Source: Thioalkalivibrio sp. K90mix
GTDB taxonomy: Bacteria; Pseudomonadota; Gammaproteobacteria; Ectothiorhodospirales; Ectothiorhodospiraceae
Direction of reading: 5' to 3'
Length of the DNA stretch: 64,000 nt
Assembly: GCF_000025545.1 (NCBI RefSeq)
Contig: NC_013889.1
Location: forward strand, 248,001 to 312,000
Below, one piece after another: positions 17,524 through 31,047 of this stretch. Below the pieces are notes generated by a model. That model searched no databases and was not told the DNA's origin. It was given only the letters and a program-made list of their open reading frames with translations. Both the position numbers and the translations under genes were made by a program. The number at the start of each line of letters is the position of its first letter. The first letter of the stretch is position 1.

Positions 17524-18231
17524 ATGCACCGGATCGACCAGCCCATCATCGCCTTTCGCCGCTCGGATGCCCCGCAGGGCGAGGGCGCGTCCGGCGGTGA
17601 CGACCACCCGCTGGGCAAGCGCATCCCGTCGCGCCCCGAGGGCGAGCTCGAGTCGGTCACCGAGAAGGTGCGCTACTGGACCCAGGGCGGGCCGCAGACG
17701 GTCTATCTGGTGGTCAGCTTCGTAGCCGTCTCCGGCACGGTCAGCGGCGAGCGCGTCACCATCGAGCGCCCGATCGAGTTCTTCCTGCCCACCGGGCAGC
17801 ACTCCGAGTCCTACCAGTGGATCTCCGCCACCATGCGCAGCCTGTCGCTGGCGGCCCGCGGGGGCTACGCCGCCCGCGCCCTGCGCGACCTGCGCAAGGT
17901 CACCTGGGACCGCGGCCCGGTCCGCAGCGGCACCAACGACTACGGCAAGCCTCTCTACCATCCCTCCGAGGTCGCCGCCATCGCCCACGCCCTGCAACAG
18001 ATCCTACAGCGGCGCGGCTTCCTCGACCCGGACGGCCACCCGCGCCCGCTACGCGACTTGGCCGCCACCTACCGCGACAACGCTCGGACCGCTCGGCCTC
18101 CTGATATGCCCACTTTGGAGTTGCCGCAGTCCATGCCGATGGGCGCGTCCCTCTGCCCACAGTGCGGCGACCACCTCGAGATTGTCGACGGTTGCCCCAC
18201 CTGCCGCGACTGTGGTTACTCCAAGTGCTAG
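17524..18231 (+). CDS. nrdJb: class II ribonucleotide reductase C-terminal component (TSCPD domain)
   Basis: A 235-residue protein starting 19 bases after the nrdJa stop. It carries the TSCPD-type domain found at the C-terminus of fused class II RNRs, and ends in a cysteine-rich tail (C211, C214, C224, C227, C230 and C235; LCPQCGD...CPTCRDCGYSKC). In RNRs such C-terminal cysteines shuttle reducing equivalents to the active site. The split into NrdJa and NrdJb matches Pseudomonas aeruginosa, where both parts are needed. The last in-frame codons are followed by AT-rich accessory DNA. Confidence 0.88.
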   Translation: MHRIDQPIIAFRRSDAPQGEGASGGDDHPLGKRIPSRPEGELESVTEKVRYWTQGGPQTVYLVVSFVAVSGTVSGERVTIERPIEFFLPTGQHSESYQWISATMRSLSLAARGGYAARALRDLRKVTWDRGPVRSGTNDYGKPLYHPSEVAAIAHALQQILQRRGFLDPDGHPRPLRDLAATYRDNARTARPPDMPTLELPQSMPMGASLCPQCGDHLEIVDGCPTCRDCGYSKC

Positions 18232-18335
18232 CTCTAAGCTTGGATTGAATTGGAGTAAATGATGCGGTTGTGCCCTGCACTCACTGAGTATCACAACCGA
18301 TCGTAAAGGGGTGGTGGTCGAGGGCAAAAGCCAGC
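18232..18335. other. nrdJb 3' flank with short inverted repeat
   Basis: About 100 non-coding bases between the nrdJb stop and the end of the convergent small-peptide gene. CGGTTGTG (18265-18272) and CACAACCG (18292-18299) form an 8-bp inverted repeat with a 19-base loop. No T tract follows, so terminator function is uncertain. Confidence 0.4.
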
Positions 18336-18527
18336 TCAATGACAATGAACCGTTCCCGTGGAGTTGTCTCGGTGACAGCACTGGCCTGGGGGCGAGCTTT
18401 TCCGACAGCCACCTCCGTGATTGACGGTGCTGCTCGCATCGATCACCACCGCGGTCATTGGTGCTGGTGCCGCGAGCGCTGGAACGCTCATAAGGGCTGC
18501 TATCGCAGCTAAAACGAGAACCCGCAT
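18336..18527 (-). CDS. small secreted Cys/His-rich peptide
   Basis: A 63-residue protein beginning MRVLVLAAIAALMSVPALA, a textbook Sec signal peptide with probable cleavage after ALA (about residue 19-21). The roughly 43-residue mature part ends in a compact Cys/His cluster, GGGCRKSSPPGQCCHRDN...VHCH. The start ATG (18527-18525) is preceded by AGGGGG at ideal spacing; an in-frame upstream ATG at 18554 is less likely. The 3 Cys-Cys/His pattern suggests metal binding or disulfides, which is inference. I recall similar short exported proteins in other gammaproteobacteria but no assigned function. The surrounding DNA is AT-rich (about 47% G+C in one 60-base block). Confidence 0.65.
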   Translation of the reverse strand: MRVLVLAAIAALMSVPALAAPAPMTAVVIDASSTVNHGGGCRKSSPPGQCCHRDNSTGTVHCH

Positions 18528-18909
18528 TCGATACCCCCTGTTGTTTTTTGCCACGTTCGGTGGATCTACCTTTTTCGGTATATGCCCACCACCTTGTGAT
18601 CATATCCCGATATTTCCCGTCGCTAATAGCTGGATCAGGTCTCACGCATCCCGGCATGATGCAGCGGACGCGAAGGGCATATCGGAATCGAGCACATCCA
18701 GACGGAGGACACCATGAGCCACATTTCCGCCGTCTAACCGAGTCTAGAACAGTTCTGCGCGTCCCGTTGGCCTGCTAAATCCGAAGGTGGAGCCCATTCC
18801 CGCATTCACCAGAGTGGGCAGCCACTCGGCTGGCACGGGGCGCCATGGAAATCTCGACGGCGGTCTCGTACTCTGGCCCGCCATTCGTCCACACCCTGCG
18901 GGAGACCTC
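18528..18909. other. AT-rich non-coding stretch upstream of orphan gene
   Basis: About 380 bases with markedly lower G+C than the chromosome average here. It contains the upstream region of the small secreted peptide gene (minus) and of the orphan gene (plus). A long plus-strand frame antisense to the peptide gene (18421-18717) was rejected. No repeat, tRNA or clear promoter was recognised. Confidence 0.5.
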
Positions 18910-19338
18910 GTGGCCCATATACTGAATCCGTACGCCGACGATCAGCCCGAGCCGAAGCACATCGTCCTGCGTGCTCGCAGTGGCGAGGCGGTTTCGGCCA
19001 ACTTCACCCTGCAGGATCGGCGGGGCCGCCAGAGCGCGGCGGAATACCTGTTCCATCTCTATTCCACGATCAAGCAGAAGTTGGACGAGCCGGTCCTGGA
19101 TACCGCTGCGCCATCGCCGGACGACCAGGCCGCCATGCAGCGGCTGATCCTGTACTCGGCCGGCGCCCACGACACCATGTTCGGCACCTTCAATGCCTCC
19201 AGTGCCTCCTCGGAGATGCCGGAGGAGGAGCGCAACGAGTTCGTGGAAATCTTCCTGCTGGCTTGCGCCACCGTCATCGAGGGTCAGCGGATCACCGTCG
19301 ACCTCCAGCGCGGCCTCGTCACCGCCGAGACGGCCTGA
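18910..19338 (+). CDS. orphan protein of unknown function
   Basis: Predicted 142-residue protein starting at GTG 18910 (VAHILNPYADDQPEPKH), with GGGAGA a few bases upstream; the frame stays open back to an ATG at 18787 (183 residues). The body is a plausible soluble alpha-helical, acidic protein (SAAEYLFHLYSTIKQKLDEP, then MPEEERNEFVEIFLLACATVIEGQ) with no motif I recognise. It ends only six bases before the left end of the IS element, so its stop codon survives but any downstream partner could have been separated. Function unknown. Confidence 0.55.
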   Translation: MAHILNPYADDQPEPKHIVLRARSGEAVSANFTLQDRRGRQSAAEYLFHLYSTIKQKLDEPVLDTAAPSPDDQAAMQRLILYSAGAHDTMFGTFNASSASSEMPEEERNEFVEIFLLACATVIEGQRITVDLQRGLVTAETA

Positions 19339-19352
19339 GCGGCATGTAGTGG

Positions 19353-20545
<1,193 letters not shown>

Positions 20546-20591
20546 TCATCATTCCACCGATCGAGGTGTCCACCAACATTAGACCAGCACA

Positions 20592-20781
20592 GCACGGCCC
20601 GGCGTTGAAAGACTGTTTCGGGGACAAAAGGCAAGGTTTGACCCCGGGATTTGGGAAGGGAACCGGGGCGGCTGAGCGGCAGCCAAGGGGTTGAGAACAG
20701 GGGTGGATTCATGGCCGAAGGGGGCGCAATGGTTGCTAGACTGGCCCCAGAACGAGAACCAGAAAGACACCAGGGGGACGC
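20592..20781. other. IS right flank and leader of the AcrVA2-like gene
   Basis: About 190 non-coding bases. Besides the TSD copy at 20592-20594 and the AGGGGG ribosome-binding site at the right end, it contains GGGGACAAAAGGC and GGTTTGACCCC segments suggestive of a dispersed repeat, but I cannot confirm a second copy in the window. Confidence 0.4.
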
Positions 20782-21849
20782 ATGGGGAAACCAACATTCC
20801 AGTACCACCCGGTCCGTTACGCCAAGCACATGCGGCCGGCGTTCGAGATGACCGCCGACCAGTTCTATGGGCATAGCGGCGGCGACCGCGAAGAACTTGG
20901 CGGCCTGCTGGCAAGTACAGTTTTCGGGGAAGTAGCCCGCCGGCTGATCGAGGCTGACCCGCACCCCACCGTGCCAGCAGACCCGGACCAATGGGGACAG
21001 CACCAGGAAATGGTATTCGGCGCCTACCAGTCCTCCCTGACCAACGGCGAGAACATCTTCCATATCCAGCCCGCGCTGGCCGACATGTTCACGAAGACCG
21101 ACGTGGACCAGATAGCCGTCGACCAGTTGCGGCTGCCCTTCGATGCGTTCTACCTGCACTTCGGCCAGGTGGATGGCTTACAGCTACCAAGCCGGGGCCG
21201 CTACATCGACGGCGCCTACGTGCAAGACGGGGAAGTCCTGATGATCTGTTTCACGGCTGCGGATCCAGGTTTGGACTATGCCGAGCCGTTGCCTGTCGCG
21301 CGGTTCATGGCCGCCGATGAACAACTGGAGTTCGTCCTGGGTGGCGAACCGGGAATGACTGTCGGCCAGTCCATCCAAGACGCCCAGCGGGACTTCACCC
21401 GCGTGGATCACCTGCGGGAGGTCTACACCCAATGGGAGCCCGCCTTCCCGGCCGCGACGCGCCTTCTGATGAACGCGCTTTGCTACCTGGGCTCACCGCA
21501 CCGGGAGGTCAACGAACGATTTTCCGACGACACCCCAAAGACCATAGCCCGCAAGTACGCCAGCGCCACCAGTCGCAAACAAAGGGACCGCGTGCTGAGC
21601 AAGGCCAAGGCTCAAGGCTTCCGACGAATCCAGTTCCTTGGGGATTCCATCCAGGGCGCGGCGGCTGTTCGTGGCGGCGGCGAGGTTTCCCCGCACTGGA
21701 GGCGCGGACACTGGCGAAACCAGGCCCACGGCCCGGAGCGAAGGCAACACCGGCTGGTCTGGATTCAGCCCACCATCGTGAAGGGCGACCAGGGCGCCCC
21801 GGTGAAGGGAAAGCACCTGTACGAAGTGGACAGCAAGCCGGGCGAATGA
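20782..21849 (+). CDS. phage/plasmid-type protein with AcrVA2-like C-terminal signature
   Basis: A 355-residue soluble protein, ATG 20782 with AGGGGG five bases upstream. The N-terminal two thirds has no motif I can name. The C-terminus has a basic segment (ARKYASATSRKQRDRVLSKAK) and then VSPHWRRGHWRNQAHG followed by LVWIQPTIV. I recall this HWRRGHWR...WIxPT signature from uncharacterised phage and plasmid proteins and from relatives of AcrVA2, an anti-CRISPR reported to lower Cas12a expression. That link is from memory and unsearched; an actual anti-CRISPR role here is speculative. It sits between an IS element and a tRNA gene, in accessory DNA. Confidence 0.5.
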   Translation: MGKPTFQYHPVRYAKHMRPAFEMTADQFYGHSGGDREELGGLLASTVFGEVARRLIEADPHPTVPADPDQWGQHQEMVFGAYQSSLTNGENIFHIQPALADMFTKTDVDQIAVDQLRLPFDAFYLHFGQVDGLQLPSRGRYIDGAYVQDGEVLMICFTAADPGLDYAEPLPVARFMAADEQLEFVLGGEPGMTVGQSIQDAQRDFTRVDHLREVYTQWEPAFPAATRLLMNALCYLGSPHREVNERFSDDTPKTIARKYASATSRKQRDRVLSKAKAQGFRRIQFLGDSIQGAAAVRGGGEVSPHWRRGHWRNQAHGPERRQHRLVWIQPTIVKGDQGAPVKGKHLYEVDSKPGE

Positions 21850-21876
21850 GGGCTACCCGTCACGCCAGCCACAACG

Positions 21877-21907
21877 AAAAAGCCCCGGAAGCCGAAGCCG
21901 CCGGGGC
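21877..21907 (-). terminator. terminator downstream of tRNA-Ile2
   Basis: Stem GCCCCGG (21882-21888) paired with CCGGGGC (21901-21907). On the minus strand it is followed by five T residues (21877-21881). It lies directly past the tRNA 3' end in its direction of transcription, and it could also stall read-through from the plus-strand gene ending at 21849. Confidence 0.75.
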
Positions 21908-21914
21908 GTGAAGG

Positions 21915-21991
21915 TGGTGGGCCCACCAGGACTTGAACCTGGAACCAACAGATTATGAGTCTGCTGCTCTAACCAGTTGAGCTATAGGCCC
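21915..21991 (-). tRNA. tRNA-Ile2 (anticodon CAT, lysidine type)
   Basis: A 77-base cloverleaf with encoded CCA. Acceptor GGGCCTA pairs with TGGGCCC (one G-T pair); D arm GCTCAACTGGTTAGAGC; anticodon arm GCAGA-CTCATAA-TCTGT; T arm CCAGG-TTCAAGT-CCTGG. The CTCATAATC loop context and the TTAGAGCAG core match tRNA-Ile2(CAU), decoded as Ile after TilS lysidine modification, more than elongator or initiator Met. It lies near the rpoD 3' end. A truncated copy sits about 190 bases upstream. Confidence 0.9.
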
Positions 21992-22029
21992 TGAACTGTC
22001 TGCGGGGCATTTCGTGCCGTTCCTGGAAG

Positions 22030-22050
22030 CTGCTTCCCATCTGCTTCCCA
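22030..22050. repeat. tandem direct repeat CTGCTTCCCA x2
   Basis: CTGCTTCCCA occurs at 22030-22039 and 22041-22050, one base apart, between the two tRNA copies. Short direct repeats beside tRNA-type attachment sites can be integrase arm-binding sites, so this may be a relic of an integrative element. Function not established. Confidence 0.4.
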
Positions 22051-22141
22051 GCGGCGCGCCCCATCGTTTCGATCCGCCTTGAGCGTCTGCAAGGCGCTGA
22101 ATTGTCTACGTTATTTCTGCTTTCGTCCTTGTCCATCAAGG

Positions 22142-22182
22142 GATTATGAGTCGACTGCTCTAACCAACTGAGCTACAGGCCC
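22142..22182 (-). pseudogene. truncated tRNA-Ile2 (5' half only)
   Basis: Reads 5' GGGCCTGTAGCTCAGTTGG..., continues through the D arm and GACTCATAATC anticodon loop, then loses tRNA character: no pairing 3' anticodon strand, no T arm and no CCA. It shares the 11-base block GATTATGAGTC (plus strand 22142-22152) with the intact tRNA (21951-21961) in the same orientation. It differs elsewhere in the D arm, so it is not a recent duplicate. The pattern fits a tRNA split at its anticodon loop by an integrative element or its later collapse. Confidence 0.8.
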
Positions 22183-22286
22183 GTATTCGGGGAGGGTACA
22201 AACGACTGCGGCGCCATTCTACCCGGAAAGGGAGAGATGGCGCCGCATCGGCAGGGCAGGTTCCGGCCGTTCGGCCGGGACGCCGG

Positions 22287-24176
<1,890 letters not shown>

Positions 24177-24235
24177 GGACGTCGTACTCCGAGGTGCCTG
24201 GGTCGCTGAATGGGTCGTAGAAAAATCAATCCTAC

Positions 24236-24244
24236 ATTGTAGCA
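24236..24244 (-). promoter_or_regulatory. candidate extended -10 promoter for rpoD
   Basis: On the minus strand TGCTACAAT matches the extended -10 form TGnTATAAT with one mismatch, 60 bases before the rpoD ATG, in an AT-rich patch within the dnaG-rpoD gap. No good -35 lies 17 bases upstream. It would give rpoD its own promoter inside the dnaG-rpoD unit. Confidence 0.4.
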
Positions 24245-24376
24245 GAAGATTCTTATATTGCCGGGATTCGCCCGCCAAACCCTCTGCCGGGTCGCGGAAA
24301 TCCCGACAAGAGATCTGGGGGCAGGTTTTTCGATTTCAATGAGTTACGGCCTTCGATGGGCGCACTTCGGGGGAGC

Positions 24377-26161
24377 CTAACCGGTGTTTGTCTTCTGCAG
24401 TAATGCAGTAAGACGCGCGAGTTCCTCGCGTTGTTCCGTAGCGAGCCCGCCGTCTGCGCGAGTGAGTTCACGAATCCGCGTGCGTGCCTGCTGCAGCAGG
24501 AGCTGGCGGGCACAGTCCATGGCCACCTGTTGGGTCACCTTCGGGTCGCCATCGCCAAGTTCCCGGGCGGCCAGGGCCTGCAGGCGGTTGAAGTGGCGAT
24601 CATCACGGAAGCGTTCCAGCAGATGGGCGCTGCTGCAGCCGGGGCGCTCTTGCAGGGCCTCCAGCAGCTTGCCCAGCGTTTGCGCGGCGGTGCCGGGGAA
24701 GGCCGTGAGGTCGGCCAGTTCGGACTGGGACCACTCGAGCTCGGGGTGCTGCAGGATACGTGCAAGCAGCGCCCCCCACAGGGCGGAGGGTGTCTCCCGC
24801 GCGGCGCCCGCCGGCTCGGCGGATGGTGCCTCGGGAATGTCCGAGGGTCCGGAGGCCGGGCCCGTCGCACGGACGTTCCCGTCCTCGGCCTCGCGCAGTT
24901 GCTCGCCCAGCCGCTCCGGGCTCAGGTGGGTCTCCTGGGCGACACGCTCGACCAGCTGGTCGCGGAACAGCGGGTCACGGGTGGTGGCGACCAGCTTCAT
25001 CGCGGCATGCGCGAAGCGGGTGCGGCCTTCGGCGGTGTCGGTCGGGTGTTCCTCGCGCAGTAGCCGGACAAGCGTCTCGGACAGGGGCAGGGCAGCGGCC
25101 AGCCGCCCTTCCCAGCCGGCGAGGCCATCGCGGAGGACCAGGCTGTCGGGGTCGTCGCCCTCGGGCAGGAACAGTACGCGCACCTCGCGCAGGCCCTGGA
25201 TCGCGGGCAGGGCCTCGGCCAGCGAGCGCCAGGCCGCCCGGCGCCCGGCGGCGTCGCCATCGAAACACAGGGTGATGCGCGAGACCTGGCGGAACAGGCT
25301 GTCCAGGTGGGCGCGGGTCAGGGCGGTGCCCATGCAGGCCACCGCGCGCCGAAAACCGGCGCGCGCCAGCCCGACCACGTCCATGTAGCCCTCGACCACG
25401 ACGATGTCATCCAGCCGGGTGCCGGCCTTGCGCGCCTCGAACAGGCCGTAGATGGTCTGTCCCTTGTGGAATACCTCGCTCTCCGGGCTGTTCAGGTACT
25501 TCGGCTCGCCGTCCTCGATCAGGCGCCCGCCGAAGCCGGTGATGCGCCCGCGCCGGTCGCGGATCGGGAACATGATGCGCGCGCGAAAGCGTTCGCGGAT
25601 GCCGCCGTCGTCGCGCCGTGCGGCCAGGCCGGCATCCACCAGCTGCTGCGGGCTGAAGCGTGGCTGGAGTGCCTCGATCAGGCCCGAGGGCGGGGCCCAG
25701 CCGATCTGGTAGTCGCGGGCGGTGTTGCCGTCGATGCCACGGTTCTTCAGGTACTCGACGGCCTTCGGCGTCTGGCGCAGCTGCTGCACGTAGTATTCGG
25801 CCGCCGCGTTCAGGGCCTCATACAGCGGCGCGTGAGCCTCGCGTTTGTCGTCCCCTCCGGCCTCGCGCGGGACCTCGAGTCCGGCCTGCTCGGCCAGCTG
25901 CTCGACCGCCTCGGGGAAGCTCAGGTTCTCGTACTCCATCAGGAAGCTGATGGCGGTGCCGTGTGCCCCGCAGCCGAAGCAGTGGTAGAACTGCTTTTGC
26001 GGCGAGACATAGAACGACGGCGTCTTCTCGCCGTGGAACGGACAGCAGGCGGCGAACTCGCGCCCGGCCTTCTTCAGGCTCACGCGGCGCTGGATCACCT
26101 CGACGATGTCGCTGCGCTCAAGCAACTCGTCGATGAATGCCTGGGGGATGAGACCTGCCAT
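24377..26161 (-). CDS. dnaG: DNA primase
   Basis: A 594-residue primase that lays RNA primers at the replication fork. The N-terminal zinc ribbon has C40, H43, C61 and C64 (ACCPFHGEKTPSF...YHCFGCGAHG). The catalytic Toprim core starts at VVEGYMDVVGLARAGF (about 258) with later FDGDAAGRRAAWRS acidic residues. The C-terminal part is the DnaB-interaction region. The start is ATG 26161. About 200 bases separate it from rpoD downstream, and gltB lies upstream where rpsU/yqeY would be expected. Confidence 0.97.
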   Translation of the reverse strand: MAGLIPQAFIDELLERSDIVEVIQRRVSLKKAGREFAACCPFHGEKTPSFYVSPQKQFYHCFGCGAHGTAISFLMEYENLSFPEAVEQLAEQAGLEVPREAGGDDKREAHAPLYEALNAAAEYYVQQLRQTPKAVEYLKNRGIDGNTARDYQIGWAPPSGLIEALQPRFSPQQLVDAGLAARRDDGGIRERFRARIMFPIRDRRGRITGFGGRLIEDGEPKYLNSPESEVFHKGQTIYGLFEARKAGTRLDDIVVVEGYMDVVGLARAGFRRAVACMGTALTRAHLDSLFRQVSRITLCFDGDAAGRRAAWRSLAEALPAIQGLREVRVLFLPEGDDPDSLVLRDGLAGWEGRLAAALPLSETLVRLLREEHPTDTAEGRTRFAHAAMKLVATTRDPLFRDQLVERVAQETHLSPERLGEQLREAEDGNVRATGPASGPSDIPEAPSAEPAGAARETPSALWGALLARILQHPELEWSQSELADLTAFPGTAAQTLGKLLEALQERPGCSSAHLLERFRDDRHFNRLQALAARELGDGDPKVTQQVAMDCARQLLLQQARTRIRELTRADGGLATEQREELARLTALLQKTNTG

Positions 26162-26318
26162 GGTGTCGCCGGCTATTCCTCGGGGGTGTGCTCGTCGTCA
26201 GGTTCGCATGATAGCCCAGCGGTGGGCCGCAACACGTCATGGCTGGGTGTTGCGCCCGCCGCGGCGAGCTGCGGGCGAGTCCCGGTGGTCTCCGGGGCGG
26301 ATGCCGGGGTTGCCCGTG

Positions 26319-26354
26319 GAGATCGCCACGTCGCTTCGCTCCTCGCGATGACGG
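26319..26354. repeat. dispersed palindromic intergenic repeat
   Basis: On the minus strand it starts CGTCATCGCGAGGAGCGAAG and ends GTGGCGATCTC, matching the CGTCATTGCGAGnnGCGAAGCGAnGnGGCAATCTC-type intergenic repeat that I recall in many bacterial genomes. Internal self-complementarity (GCGAGGAGCGAAGCGAC) would let it fold. Only this one copy was noticed in the window. Confidence 0.5.
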
Positions 26355-26373
26355 GTTATTCGGGGCTGCAAAT

Positions 26374-26400
26374 AAAACGGGCCCCGTGAGGGGCCCGTTT
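26374..26400 (-). terminator. rho-independent terminator of gltB
   Basis: Perfect 11-bp stem (26375-26385 with 26390-26400; arm AAACGGGCCCC) with a four-base loop, running into TTTTATT on the minus strand. It ends about 22 bases past the gltB stop, in the gltB direction; the A/T arms make it partly bidirectional. Confidence 0.9.
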
Positions 26401-26422
26401 CAAGGTTCCGCCGAAGGGCGGG

Positions 26423-30886
<4,464 letters not shown>

Positions 30887-31047
30887 CGGTGAACTCCGGT
30901 CACGGCGCGCGAAGGGCGGGCCGTCGGGCTGGAAAAGAACACGAAAAAAGGCGCAGGAATATAGCCGAACCGTCATTCTCCCGGCAAACCGGGGCCGGTC
31001 AAGTAGGCACGGGGAGGTGCGGGTTGGCGGGTGCCGACGTGGCGAGT

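Larger units (their letters stand above)
26162..26422. other. gltB-dnaG intergenic region and presumed rearrangement junction
   Basis: About 260 bases without a gene. It contains a palindromic dispersed-type repeat (26319-26354) and the gltB terminator (26374-26400). It is one of two junctions at which conserved operons are broken, the other being between yqeY and gltD. Confidence 0.6.

Noticed and set aside
18421-18717. 98-codon plus-strand frame antisense to the small secreted peptide.
   Set aside because: It is the complement of a better-supported gene with a signal peptide and ribosome-binding site; it has no motif.
22263-22279. GC hairpin near the rpoD stop as a terminator.
   Set aside because: CCGGCC/GGCCGG stem lies partly within the coding end and lacks a U tract.
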